Source: an uncultured Chloroflexota bacterium (GTDB lineage: Bacteria > Chloroflexota > Anaerolineae > Aggregatilineales > Phototrophicaceae). Taken from it: DNA of 16,076 bases. The translations under genes were made by a program, and so were the position numbers. Shown here piece after piece: positions 6,914 through 15,815 of this stretch; within the stretch, counting starts at the first letter, position 1; each line of letters starts with the position of its first letter. Below the pieces are notes generated by a model. The model worked only from the letters and a program-made list of their open reading frames with translations, had not been told where the DNA came from and made no database searches. The DNA lies in contig CAIVEA010000661.1 of assembly GCA_903904765.1 (NCBI GenBank), forward strand, positions 1 to 16,076, written 5' to 3'.

Positions 6914-8323
6914 TCAAATCGGGATGGACAGGGACACTTCCGTTCCCTGTCCGGGCAGGGACTCGATGGTGATTTCGCCATTCACGAGTTGGGCACGTTC
7001 GCGCATACCAATCAATCCGAAATGACCGATGCGCGTGAAATCGCTAAAGTAAGCGGGAACAGCGAAGCCTTGCCCGTTATCGCGGATACGCAACCGGATA
7101 CACGACTCTTGAAAGTGCAGAGTCACAGCACTGTGCTGTGCCTGTGCGTGGTGAACCACATTGTTCAAGGCTTCCTGAGCAATCCGGTATACGGTCAGTT
7201 CCAGTTCGGGCTTGAGCCGAACCGGAGTTCCCTGCACCTCAAACTGCGCCTTCGCTTCTTTGGTGAGTACCTCTAACGCGCTCAAGAGTCCCAGTTCCTC
7301 TAGATAATGCGGGTGAAGCGCACTGCTGAAGCGCCGGACTTCTTCAATCGCATCACTAATCATGTCCCGTAGCTCCATGATGCGCGTATCGGCTTGTTCC
7401 TGATCGCGGTGCAAACTGCGCTGTACCATCTGCGCCTTGTGTCCGAGGGCGATCAGGGTTTGCACGGTTTCATCGTGGAGTTCGCGTGCTAACCGTCCAC
7501 GTTCTTCTTCCTGCGCCCGCGTCACTTCCCCGGCATAATCATGCAGCGCAACCTGATAGCTGTGTACCCGTTTTGCCATCTCATCGAGGGTACGGCTCAA
7601 ATCTTCAATCTCTTGCACGCCGCTAACTATTACGGAGTTCTCTAGAAATTCTTTTTGCCCGATGCGGTTCGCCCGGACGCTGAGTTCGCGCAACGGTTGC
7701 ACAACATAGCGAACGCCGAAGAACAAGGTGAGCAACGACACCGCCACCGCAGTAAACAGAATGAAGGGCATAAGTTGCTCAAATTGAATCAGGGGTACGG
7801 TAAGCGAGTGCCAACCCTCTCGAATCAGCAATACCCATCCTGTATTGGGAACGGGCGCATAGGCAATCACATCATCCCGCATGGTAGAACTAGACAACAG
7901 CGCCCCGTTTTCACGGCGTAAAGCAGGTTGAACACCATCCCATGCCATCAAGGCGGTATCGTCCGGGATAGACCCTCGATTGAACAACACCTTACCTTGC
8001 GCGTCCATTAGCACCAGAATCGTGATGGCGTTGGCATGATCCATCCGCAGAATACTATCTAGGTTCAACGTATTCGGGCTTACCAGAGCCACATCAGTTC
8101 CGGTTCGCAGGGCTTGATTCTCAACACTCACAGCGACGAGTTGAGCCATCATCATAACCAACCGCGTGTTTTCTTCGATGGCTAATGCCCGCATCGAACT
8201 CTGGTGGCTGCTCACACCACTCAACGCAAACACAATCAGCAAAATGGTCAGCGGCAGCACCGTCCACAAAAGCACCTGCGCCCGTAAACCATGCAACCGC
8301 TTCGCTAGATGAAGTTGCCTCAT
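6914..8323 (-). CDS. Membrane sensor histidine kinase, HisKA_3 (NarX/DesK-type)
   Basis: The 469-residue product has two membrane segments (about 15-37 and 184-206) bounding an extracytoplasmic sensor of roughly 145 residues. The sensor's LVLMDAQGKVLFNRG and GWVLLIREG strands suggest a Cache-like fold. A HAMP linker follows (about 207-260), then the phosphoacceptor segment RLARELHDETVQTL with His283. The ATP-binding domain has an N box in YRIAQEALNNVVHHA (379-393), DNGQGF (415-420) and GHFGLIGMRERA (433-444). It would autophosphorylate and pass the phosphate to the response regulator encoded just upstream. Its ATG overlaps the regulator stop as ATGA (8320-8323), so the two are translationally coupled. 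The ligand is unknown. Base composition looks less GC-rich than the flanking metabolic genes. Confidence 0.95.
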   Translation of the reverse strand: MRQLHLAKRLHGLRAQVLLWTVLPLTILLIVFALSGVSSHQSSMRALAIEENTRLVMMMAQLVAVSVENQALRTGTDVALVSPNTLNLDSILRMDHANAITILVLMDAQGKVLFNRGSIPDDTALMAWDGVQPALRRENGALLSSSTMRDDVIAYAPVPNTGWVLLIREGWHSLTVPLIQFEQLMPFILFTAVAVSLLTLFFGVRYVVQPLRELSVRANRIGQKEFLENSVIVSGVQEIEDLSRTLDEMAKRVHSYQVALHDYAGEVTRAQEEERGRLARELHDETVQTLIALGHKAQMVQRSLHRDQEQADTRIMELRDMISDAIEEVRRFSSALHPHYLEELGLLSALEVLTKEAKAQFEVQGTPVRLKPELELTVYRIAQEALNNVVHHAQAQHSAVTLHFQESCIRLRIRDNGQGFAVPAYFSDFTRIGHFGLIGMRERAQLVNGEITIESLPGQGTEVSLSIPI

Positions 8324-8973
8324 GCCTTTTGATCCAACAGGATGATGTTGAGATGCAGCGCCTTCGTCACGGCTTCAGTCCGGCTGTTCACGCCCAGCTT
8401 CGCATAGATGTTGGCGAGGTGTCCCTGTACCGTGCGATCGCTGATGGAAAGTTTCGCGCCAATGCCTTTGTTCGTCAGCCCTCTCGCCGCCCATTGTAGA
8501 ATGTCACGCTCTCGGTCAGTGAGGGGTTCATCCAGTGTGGCCGGGGAGTGATTGACGACGAGGTGGGTCAGGACTTTCTGTGCGATTTCGGGCGCAATCG
8601 CCGATTCACCGCGATAAACAGATCGGACAGCTGCCGTAATATCTTCTGCCTCGGCACTTTTCATCACATAGCCATTCGCGCCCGCCTGCATCGCTGCGAC
8701 CACAAACGGATCATCGTCATAGGCGGTTAAAATGACCACCTGTATGGGAAGTTTTTGTTCCCGAATCCAGCGTGTGACTTCGATCCCGGTGGCATGCGGC
8801 ATACGCACATCCAGCACGGCGACATCAGGCTGAAGCATTGTCAGCATCTCTTTGACCTTCGCCCCATCCCCCGCTTCCGCGATCACTTGAATATCCCCGT
8901 CTTCTTCGAGGAAATCACGAATTCCCTTGCGAACTACGGCATGATCGTCAGCAAGTACAACGCGAATAGTCAT
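8320..8973 (-). CDS. Two-component response regulator, NarL/FixJ (LuxR-type HTH)
   Basis: This 217-residue cytosolic DNA-binding regulator is the partner of the overlapping kinase gene. The receiver domain (about 1-120) has acidic residues Asp9 and Asp10, the phosphorylation site Asp55 in VLDVRMP, Thr83 in ILTAYDDD and Lys105 in VMKSAEAE. The C-terminal LuxR-type helix-turn-helix (about 150-207) reads LTDRERDILQWAARGLTNKG and continues with DRTVQGHLANIYAKLGV. The ATG at 8973 is chosen because GGAG lies 6 bases ahead; an in-frame ATG at 8985 would overlap that site. It is the first gene of the regulator-kinase unit, separated by a strong terminator from the Met-rich protein gene upstream. A 6-bp inverted repeat (CTCTCC/GGAGAG, 8999-9013) lies in its leader region. 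Confidence 0.96.
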   Translation of the reverse strand: MTIRVVLADDHAVVRKGIRDFLEEDGDIQVIAEAGDGAKVKEMLTMLQPDVAVLDVRMPHATGIEVTRWIREQKLPIQVVILTAYDDDPFVVAAMQAGANGYVMKSAEAEDITAAVRSVYRGESAIAPEIAQKVLTHLVVNHSPATLDEPLTDRERDILQWAARGLTNKGIGAKLSISDRTVQGHLANIYAKLGVNSRTEAVTKALHLNIILLDQKA

Positions 8974-8998
8974 ATACCACTCCATTTACTCACAGAAT

Positions 8999-9013
8999 CT
9001 CTCCAGCGGAGAG
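8999..9013. promoter_or_regulatory. Small inverted repeat upstream of the response regulator gene
   Basis: CTCTCC (8999-9004) and GGAGAG (9008-9013) form a 6-bp inverted repeat around AGC, about 26 bases upstream of the regulator start and next to the larger terminator stem. It could be an autoregulatory site or a leader hairpin, or be chance. Only its position supports a role. Confidence 0.25.
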
Positions 9014-9015
9014 CG

Positions 9016-9054
9016 TAAAAGCAGGAGACGCTCCGTGCCAGTCTCCTGCTTTTA
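9016..9054 (-). terminator. Strong bidirectional-type terminator between the Met-rich protein gene and the two-component genes
   Basis: TAAAAGCAGGAGAC (9016-9029) is perfectly complementary to GTCTCCTGCTTTTA (9041-9054), making a 14-bp stem around 11 bases. On the minus strand the stem ends in a TTTT run, as expected of an intrinsic terminator for the gene ending at 9073. The same structure has a TTTT run on the plus strand. It separates the Met-rich protein transcript from the regulator-kinase transcript. Confidence 0.88.
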
Positions 9055-9072
9055 TTGAGAGGCAATGTCCGG

Positions 9073-9927
9073 TTAACGCTGACCGTCAGGCCAGACGAGA
9101 ATGGGCATATTGACCACAACTCCGGGCGCTTCGATGCTTACATCATCCGCTTCTTCAGCGGCCAGAATATCGCTCACACTCGTCAATTCACGGGCCTCGA
9201 CACCCTCTTTCCATGTGACCAGTTGAATGGCGCGCAGCGGGGTGTAATTTTCGCTGCCGGGAACCGAGTCGAACACATCCGGTTGGAAGCCAAGCGGCCC
9301 CATGCCTTCCAGCCCGTTCGTAAAGACATATACCTTGCCCAGCAGTTCTGCGGGAATTTGCCCCAGACTGGGAACGGTAATCACATCCGTTCCCATCATC
9401 GCCGTCAGGACACCCGCAACGTTTTCTTCGGAAGCTTCGGGGTGGACGAAATACACATCGCCGCCCTCAAAGTACGCGAAGGCCAGCGGTGCCAGATCAT
9501 CAACCGAATACCCGGTGTTCATTTCCATCGCCATGCCGTCCATCGCATCTGGGGTCGGTTCAGGCGTTGCTTCGCCCTGCATCATGCCCATCTCGCCGCC
9601 GCCCTGCATCATGTCCATCATACTCATCATGTCCATCATGCCGCGCATCTGGTTCATCTTATCGCGCAGGTCGGCGGGCATTTCCATGCCCATCATGCTA
9701 TCCATCATGTCCATCATGGGCTTCATCATGTCCATTTGCCCGGAGGCGTTCCCGTTTCCCATTCCATCCATAGGCGGCATGGCTTCGGGTGTCGCTCCGG
9801 CTTGCGTGGGATGATGCGCCGCATGATCTATCGTGGGTTCCGGGGTGGCTTCTTGCGCGCTGCTGATGGTGAACGAAAGCGCCAGCAGCAGAAGCGATAA
9901 ACAGATGGCTCCAAACTTTGTCTTCAT
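9073..9927 (-). CDS. Exported methionine-rich protein with a conserved C-terminal domain of unknown function
   Basis: The 284-residue product starts at the ATG at 9927, where a signal peptide begins (hydrophobic core about 6-20, cut near SSAQ, residue 25). The longer frame upstream adds residues without signal character. A TPEPT linker and a His cluster (DHAAHHP, 34-40) lead into residues 50-136, where I count 31 methionines in 87 residues, many as MMDMM or MGM; a second TPEPTP linker lies inside this stretch (121-126). The DNA repeats a 12-15 base unit four times here. The C-terminal domain (about 138-284) has YFVHPEAS, VYVFTNG, PLGFQPDVFDSVPG and PGVVVNMPILVWPDGQR. I recall this as a recurrent uncharacterised domain (possibly DUF7482). 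Met and His clusters in exported proteins often bind copper(I) or silver, so extracytoplasmic copper handling is a reasonable inference, but no copper gene is adjacent. Confidence 0.85.
   Translation of the reverse strand: MKTKFGAICLSLLLLALSFTISSAQEATPEPTIDHAAHHPTQAGATPEAMPPMDGMGNGNASGQMDMMKPMMDMMDSMMGMEMPADLRDKMNQMRGMMDMMSMMDMMQGGGEMGMMQGEATPEPTPDAMDGMAMEMNTGYSVDDLAPLAFAYFEGGDVYFVHPEASEENVAGVLTAMMGTDVITVPSLGQIPAELLGKVYVFTNGLEGMGPLGFQPDVFDSVPGSENYTPLRAIQLVTWKEGVEARELTSVSDILAAEEADDVSIEAPGVVVNMPILVWPDGQR
9607..9735. repeat. Internal short repeat encoding MMDMM modules
   Basis: CATCATGTCCATCAT occurs at 9607-9621, 9625-9639 and 9703-9717, and a 12-base part of it at 9724-9735. On the minus strand each encodes Met-Met-Asp-Met-Met. 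The pattern suggests growth of the methionine-rich stretch by duplication or slippage. It lies wholly inside the coding sequence. Confidence 0.85.
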
Positions 9928-9970
9928 GGTGATCTTCGTGATCCTCGCTACAGTAGTGACATCATCACGA

Positions 9971-9976
9971 AGTATA
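9971..9976 (-). promoter_or_regulatory. Possible -10 box for the Met-rich protein gene
   Basis: TATACT on the minus strand (9976 to 9971) matches the -10 consensus at 5 of 6 positions and lies about 44 bases upstream of the ATG at 9927. No convincing -35 box is seen at 16-18 bases, so an activator-dependent promoter or a chance match are both possible. Confidence 0.25.
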
Positions 9977-10069
9977 GAGGGGATTATTTCGGAGTACATC
10001 CGCTATACAGCGCAGCGACAACAGGCCATATAGCGGGGTCGTCGTGTGAGGATCATTCACCGATGACAC

Positions 10070-10111
10070 GTCCGCCCCTTTGTCCATGACGTACAGCGGA
10101 CAGGGGCGGAC
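10070..10111. terminator. Hairpin after the CoA-binding protein gene, possible terminator
   Basis: GTCCGCCCC (10070-10078) pairs with GGGGCGGAC (10103-10111). An inner TGTCC (10081-10085) pairs with GGACA (10098-10102) past a two-base bulge, leaving a 12-base loop. It lies 24 bases beyond the stop of the minus-strand CoA-binding gene. No T-run follows on either strand, so it may be a weak or factor-dependent terminator or an RNA-stabilising stem. Confidence 0.5.
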
Positions 10112-10134
10112 GGGCGAGGAAGGTTATAGGCCGT

Positions 10135-10608
10135 CTATAGCGCCAGCTTGCCGGAACGCGCCATCCACCAGCGCATGAATTTGTGGAACACATCCACGTT
10201 GCCCTCGAACATCAGCGGGCAACCAGCGGGGATGACGGCGATCCCGTTGTCGCGGCAGAACTGCACCGCCGTATCAGATGTGCTGCGAACGCCGTGCATC
10301 ACCGAACAGTGCATCCACACGCGCTTGACACCCGCCTCATGACAGTCACGCACCACCTGATCGGTCACATCCGGCGTGGTGACGATCATGACTGCATCTA
10401 CCCCCTGCGGGATGGCTTGCACACGCGGGTAGCACGGGTCGCCCTCGACAGTTTCGGCGTTCGGGTTCACGGCGAACACGCTATGTCCCGCCGCTTTCCA
10501 CCGCTGGTAAAGCATGTTGGCGACACCGCTGCCGGAACGCGAAACGCCCACCACCGCGATACGCTGCTGCGCCAGAAAATCCTTGACGAGATCGGGCAAT
10601 TCGGACAT
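10135..10608 (-). CDS. CoA-binding domain protein (CoA_binding_2, YccU-like)
   Basis: The 157-residue product is a single Rossmann-type domain of the small CoA-binding family. It has a glycine-rich first loop IAVVGVSRSGSGVAN (17-31), VNPN (48-51) after the second strand, DAVMIVTTPD (71-80), and the family's conserved end piece IPAGCPLMFEG (126-136). Family members bind acyl-CoA or CoA nucleotide and resemble the N-terminal domain of succinyl-CoA ligase, but their cellular role is mostly undefined. The length equals that of the stand-alone family, so this is not a ligase fragment. The ATG at 10608 is preceded by AGGGGG. The gene is divergent from a methyltransferase gene with 191 bases between them. 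Confidence 0.92.
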   Translation of the reverse strand: MSELPDLVKDFLAQQRIAVVGVSRSGSGVANMLYQRWKAAGHSVFAVNPNAETVEGDPCYPRVQAIPQGVDAVMIVTTPDVTDQVVRDCHEAGVKRVWMHCSVMHGVRSTSDTAVQFCRDNGIAVIPAGCPLMFEGNVDVFHKFMRWWMARSGKLAL

Positions 10609-10737
10609 GGGAACCCCCTGATCATAATGCCTTGCGAAACTAATCTATATTACGCAAAACCGGGGGTGCGTGTTGTGGAATTGGTTCTGAATGGTGTTGC
10701 TTTCGGCGGCATTGGGATAGCGCCGGATTCGCCCCTC

Positions 10738-10756
10738 CCGCAGGGCTGGCCTGCGG
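10738..10756. other. Short hairpin in the divergent region ahead of the methyltransferase gene
   Basis: CCGCAGG (10738-10744) and CCTGCGG (10750-10756) form a 7-bp perfect stem around GCTGG. It is followed at once by TACAAT (10760-10765), a 5-of-6 match to a -10 box about 35 bases before the ATG at 10800. The stem therefore covers the place where a -35 box or an operator would be. No clear -35 hexamer is seen. It could be an operator, but this is weakly supported. Confidence 0.3.
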
Positions 10757-10799
10757 CGTTACAATACGCGCAGGATACTGCTGTGGAGAGCCGCCGACT

Positions 10800-11564
10800 A
10801 TGAGCTTTTACGCCACGATTGCCCGTTACTACGATGCCGAACATCAGGACAAAACCGATGACCTGATGATGTACAGCGAACTGGCCTCCGAATATGGCGG
10901 CCCGATCTTCGAGGTGGCCTGCGGCACAGGCCGCGTGATGTTCCATCTGGCGAAGGCCGGCTACGAGGTGCATGGCATTGACATCGAACCCGCCATGCTA
11001 GACCGCGCCCGCACCGCCGCCGCCGCCCAACCGGCGCTGGCTTCCCGCCTGAAGTTCATACAGGGCGACATGCTGAAGTACAAGACCGACCAGCGTTATC
11101 CGCTGGTGCTGTTCCCCTACAACGGCCTGATGCATTTCCACCATGCCGATCAGCAGGTAGCGCTGCTCAAGAAGCTGCGCTCGCTGCTCACCGACGACGG
11201 CCTGCTCGTCCTCGACCTGCCCAATCCGGCGGACTCGTTCGCCGCGCAGGATAGCGACGCGATGATCTTTGAAAAGACGTTCCTAGAGCCGGATACCGGA
11301 CATCTGGTGATGCAATATTCGGTGAGCGATCTTGACCGCACCGAGCAATTGCTGCGAATCAAGTGGTTCTACGACGAGGTGACGGGCGACGGCACGGTGA
11401 AGCGCACCTTAGCGCCGGTCACGTTCCGCTACTTCTTTGCCAGCGAACTGCGCTGGCTGCTGGAGGTGTGCGGCTTCGAGATGGAGCAACTCTACGGCAG
11501 CACCGATCTCGACCCGTATGAAGATGGCTGCGAACGGCTGATCGCCTTCGCCCGCCCGCGTTAA
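10800..11564 (+). CDS. Class I SAM-dependent methyltransferase
   Basis: This 254-residue protein has the class I methyltransferase fold. Motif I is IFEVACGTGRV (36-46), the acidic residue after strand 2 is Asp61 in VHGIDIEPAML, motif II is FIQGDML (86-92), and motif IV lies around LVLFPYNGLMHFH (102-114). GLLVLDLPNP follows the usual post-motif helix. The N-terminal FYATIARYYDAEH and the C-terminal beta extension resemble small-molecule methyltransferases, but no acceptor can be named. The ATG at 10800 follows a GGAGAG site. The stop is 4 bases from the next gene, so it is co-transcribed with the hydrolase-like lipoprotein; nothing in the sequences explains the pairing. Confidence 0.9.
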   Translation: MSFYATIARYYDAEHQDKTDDLMMYSELASEYGGPIFEVACGTGRVMFHLAKAGYEVHGIDIEPAMLDRARTAAAAQPALASRLKFIQGDMLKYKTDQRYPLVLFPYNGLMHFHHADQQVALLKKLRSLLTDDGLLVLDLPNPADSFAAQDSDAMIFEKTFLEPDTGHLVMQYSVSDLDRTEQLLRIKWFYDEVTGDGTVKRTLAPVTFRYFFASELRWLLEVCGFEMEQLYGSTDLDPYEDGCERLIAFARPR

Positions 11565-11568
11565 GCCG

Positions 11569-13568
<2,000 letters not shown>

Positions 13569-13604
13569 TTATTTTAAGGGTGCATTCGCATTCGGGCGTG
13601 CCCG

Positions 13605-13700
13605 TCACCCCCAACCTCTCACTCTCTCTACCGCTGATTACAGCTAGGAGAGGGGTGAAAGACCGCTGCCTTACACCCTTCGCCATGAGGGAGAAGGGCA
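13605..13700. repeat. Composite palindromic repeat, copy D (inverted and degenerate)
   Basis: On the minus strand this region reads like copies A and C. CCCTTCTCCCTCA followed by GAAGGGTGTAA (hairpin 1; plus-strand arms 13676-13681 and 13693-13698) is followed by CACCCCTCTCC (13657 to 13647) and a GTGAGAGGTTGGGGGTGA tail. Hairpin 2 is imperfect: CACCCC (13606-13611) pairs with GGGGTG (13652-13657). Orientation is opposite to the other three copies, and it sits between divergent genes rather than after a stop codon. It takes up the middle of the 297-base gap 13509-13805, the longest non-coding stretch here. Confidence 0.75.
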
Positions 13701-13740
13701 AGGGAGGAGGGTTATTGGCACATCCTATTTTAACTCCACG

Positions 13741-13768
13741 TTGCGCTGTGACCGCCCTCAAGTATAAT
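13741..13768 (+). promoter_or_regulatory. Putative sigma-70-type promoter of the methyltransferase gene at 13806
   Basis: TTGCGC (13741-13746) and a perfect TATAAT (13763-13768) are separated by 16 bases. Transcription would begin near 13775, leaving a leader of about 30 bases before the ATG at 13806. The -35 hexamer is the same as that at 4581-4586. Confidence 0.65.
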
Positions 13769-13805
13769 CCCCCTGAATATTTCGGGATGAAAAAAGCGCA
13801 GGCCA

Positions 13806-14618
13806 ATGGATCAGCAGCAGCAGGAACAAAAACCCCTTCCTTCGTCTCTGTATACGGAAGAATACTTCCTCACCGCTTGCGAAGGCTATGACGAGTTCAC
13901 CAGCAGCGAGGGTGAGCATCTTTCGCGCCGCCTGTCCGCCGCCTTCAAACTGGCGGAAGTCACCCCCGGCATGGTGATTCTGGATGTGGGCTGCGGGCGC
14001 GGCGAAATCCTGCGCCATTGCGCCCAGCTCGGTGCGGATGCGATAGGCATTGATTACGCGGTGGTCGCCGTTCGCATGTCGCAAAACGTGATTCAGTCGG
14101 TGAACGGGGTCGTCCCCGGACGCACCGCCGTGATGCAGGCCGACGCGAAAAAGCTGCCCTTCCCGGATGCCTATTTTGACCGCGTGCTGATGTTCGATGT
14201 GGTCGAGCATCTGCATCCGTGGGAACTGCTGGAAGCCATGCGCGAAGTTCACCGCGTCCTCAAGCCGGATGGACGCTTCATCATCCACACCGCGCCGAAC
14301 GTGTGGTATGACCGCTATGCCTACCCGCTGGTGCGAATCGTGCGGACGCTGATGGGCGAGGGCGCGAAATATCCCCGTGACCCGCGTCAATTCGGCGTGG
14401 CGGTCAATCAGCATGTGCATGTCAACGAACAGTCGTTGTGGAGCATGGGGCGGGCGCTGCGCGAGGCCGGTTTCGACGGTAAGGTGTGGCTGGACAGCCC
14501 GCCGCAGAACCGCAACGAGAATATCCTCATGGCTGCGCTGCGCTGGTTGGCCTTCGATGTGCCGCCCTTCCGCTGGTTCTTCGAGCGTGAAGTGTTCGCG
14601 GTGGCCTCCAAACGGTGA
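13806..14618 (+). CDS. Class I SAM-dependent methyltransferase (Methyltransf_11-like)
   Basis: The 270-residue product starts with a Gln-rich tip and a segment EEYFLTACEGYDEF often found in methyltransferases tied to glycan or lipid modification. Motif I is VILDVGCGRGEI (57-68) and the acidic post-I residue is in AIGIDYA. Motif II follows as VMQADAKKLPFPDAYFD, motif IV/post-IV as VLMFDVVEHLHPWE, and motif VI as EVHRVLKPDGRFIIHT. These give a secure class I fold with the substrate unknown. The ATG at 13806 follows only a weak CAGG site but sits well placed behind a clear promoter. The gene is divergent from the CcrM-like gene across repeat copy D, and precedes the sortase gene by 101 bases, with a second promoter-like TATAAT between them. 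Confidence 0.92.
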   Translation: MDQQQQEQKPLPSSLYTEEYFLTACEGYDEFTSSEGEHLSRRLSAAFKLAEVTPGMVILDVGCGRGEILRHCAQLGADAIGIDYAVVAVRMSQNVIQSVNGVVPGRTAVMQADAKKLPFPDAYFDRVLMFDVVEHLHPWELLEAMREVHRVLKPDGRFIIHTAPNVWYDRYAYPLVRIVRTLMGEGAKYPRDPRQFGVAVNQHVHVNEQSLWSMGRALREAGFDGKVWLDSPPQNRNENILMAALRWLAFDVPPFRWFFEREVFAVASKR

Positions 14619-14675
14619 GTCAGATTTCAAACCACTTTCTCACCAACGGTTCGCGGTTGGCGTATACGTGCGGTT

Positions 14676-14681
14676 TATAAT
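14676..14681 (+). promoter_or_regulatory. Putative -10 box for the sortase gene
   Basis: A perfect TATAAT (14676-14681) lies 38 bases before the sortase ATG at 14720. No good -35 hexamer is found at 16-18 bases, and the nearest TTG-type box is too close. A short imperfect stem (CCAAC at 14643-14647 with GTTGG at 14656-14660) lies just upstream. Separate transcription of the sortase is plausible but not certain. Confidence 0.45.
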
Positions 14682-14719
14682 GGCAGTCATCGTTCGGATA
14701 GGCGCGGCCTCTGCGATCT

Positions 14720-15769
14720 ATGCGTGACAAACGACCTGTAGACGAACTTTCCATCGAAGAATTGGAGCGCATCCTCGCCATTCGTAAGCGCGAGGAGCGT
14801 CAGGGCAAGCTCCAGCGCATGCAGCGCGCCGGACGCATCGTTCCGGCGGAAGCGTCGCGCCCGGTTGCGCCTACTCCACCTACGGATGCGCTGCCCGCCG
14901 CCGTTACCCGCGTGCTGGCGAACGAGTCAATTTCTGCGCCTGCGCCCCGTCCCGCCCCCCAACCCTCACCGCGCCCGCTGGAAGTCGCGCCGCGCTTCGA
15001 TGAGGATTATGCCGCTGAAACGCAACCGGAGCGCAGTCGCTTCTGGAAAAGCGTGGTCAACCAACTGCTCTTGCTGGTGGAAGTGGTGGCGGTGGGCGGG
15101 TTGCTGTTTCTGGGCTACCAGATGTTGAGCGCCACCACCACGCTCCAGCGCGAAACCGCTAACGCTGCCCAGATTGCCGATGAGCAGCGCCGTGCCAATC
15201 TGCCCACGCTCGCACCCACACCGCAGATTCGCCTGAGCGAAGTGGTGCTGCCCGGCGGTCATACCTTCACCGCGTCCGGTGAGGCACAATTCAACTATGA
15301 CGAAATTCCGGTGGCGCTGCGCCCGCTGGTGCAGACCGAGTTGATCCAGCCCATCACCAGCCGCCCGCCGCCCACCCGCGAAACCGCGCTACAACTGAGC
15401 ATCCCCAAGCTGAACATTGACCAGACGATTGTGCAGGGCGCGGACTGGGAAGCCCTGAAACTAGGCATCGGGCAGGTGCTGAACGGCGCAAATCCCGGCG
15501 ATCCCGAAGGTAACGTGGTGCTATCCGGTCACAACGATGTGTACGGCGAATACTTCCGCTACCTCGACCAGTTGGAAGTGGGCGACCAGTTCTTCGTGCG
15601 GACGGAGACGCAGATTTACACCTATCAGGTGACGAGCTTCAAAACGGTTGACCCGACGGATGTGTCTGTGTTGGGCAGCCGGGGCGGGGCGACGGCCACG
15701 CTCATCTCGTGCTATCCTTTCCGTGTAAATACCAAACGTTACATTGTATTTGCGGAACGCATCTCATAG
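14720..15769 (+). CDS. Membrane-anchored sortase (class D/E-like transpeptidase)
   Basis: Sortases join surface proteins to the cell envelope by cleaving a C-terminal sorting signal. In this 349-residue protein a cytoplasmic N-terminal helix (about 8-38, LSIEELERILAIRKREER) leads to a Pro-rich linker (45-92). A membrane segment follows (about 115-135), then a stalk. The sortase domain (about 222-349) starts at LQLSIPKLNIDQTIVQGADW. The catalytic set is present: His271 in LSGHND, Cys331 in TLISCYPF and Arg340 in NTKRYIVFAE. Length and the single N-terminal anchor are usual for this type, though the cytoplasmic tail is long. No protein with an LPxTG-like sorting signal is encoded in the window, so its substrates lie elsewhere. 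The next gene follows by 46 bases. Confidence 0.94.
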   Translation: MRDKRPVDELSIEELERILAIRKREERQGKLQRMQRAGRIVPAEASRPVAPTPPTDALPAAVTRVLANESISAPAPRPAPQPSPRPLEVAPRFDEDYAAETQPERSRFWKSVVNQLLLLVEVVAVGGLLFLGYQMLSATTTLQRETANAAQIADEQRRANLPTLAPTPQIRLSEVVLPGGHTFTASGEAQFNYDEIPVALRPLVQTELIQPITSRPPPTRETALQLSIPKLNIDQTIVQGADWEALKLGIGQVLNGANPGDPEGNVVLSGHNDVYGEYFRYLDQLEVGDQFFVRTETQIYTYQVTSFKTVDPTDVSVLGSRGGATATLISCYPFRVNTKRYIVFAERIS

Positions 15770-15777
15770 GTTATCAT
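15750..15777 (+). promoter_or_regulatory. Possible promoter of the cyclic-nucleotide-binding protein gene
   Basis: TTGCGG (15750-15755) and TATCAT (15772-15777) are spaced by 16 bases and straddle the end of the sortase gene. The form repeats the TTGCG/TATNAT pattern at 4581 and 13741. A 6-bp stem GCTTCC/GGAAGC (15780-15785 and 15790-15795) follows in the leader. Confidence 0.35.
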
Positions 15778-15815
15778 CGGCTTCCAGACGGAAGCGAGTT
15801 CAAAAAGGGTAGTAG

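Noticed and set aside
9600..9740. Clustered CATCAT repeats as a CRISPR-like or regulatory array
   Set aside because: Units are too short, spacers are irregular and in frame, and the pattern is fully explained by Met-Met-Asp codons inside a gene.
9055..9900. 281-codon plus-strand frame rich in His-Val-His repeats
   Set aside because: It is the antisense reading of the methionine-rich repeat. The signal peptide and conserved C-terminal domain are on the minus strand.
10043..10070. CGTGT ... ACACG inverted repeat upstream of the Met-rich protein gene as an operator
   Set aside because: The arms are only 5 bases and 18 bases apart; this is expected by chance and has no second copy.
13758..14630. 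290-codon open frame on the minus strand
   Set aside because: It is antisense to a clear SAM methyltransferase and runs through that gene's promoter, so it is a shadow frame.
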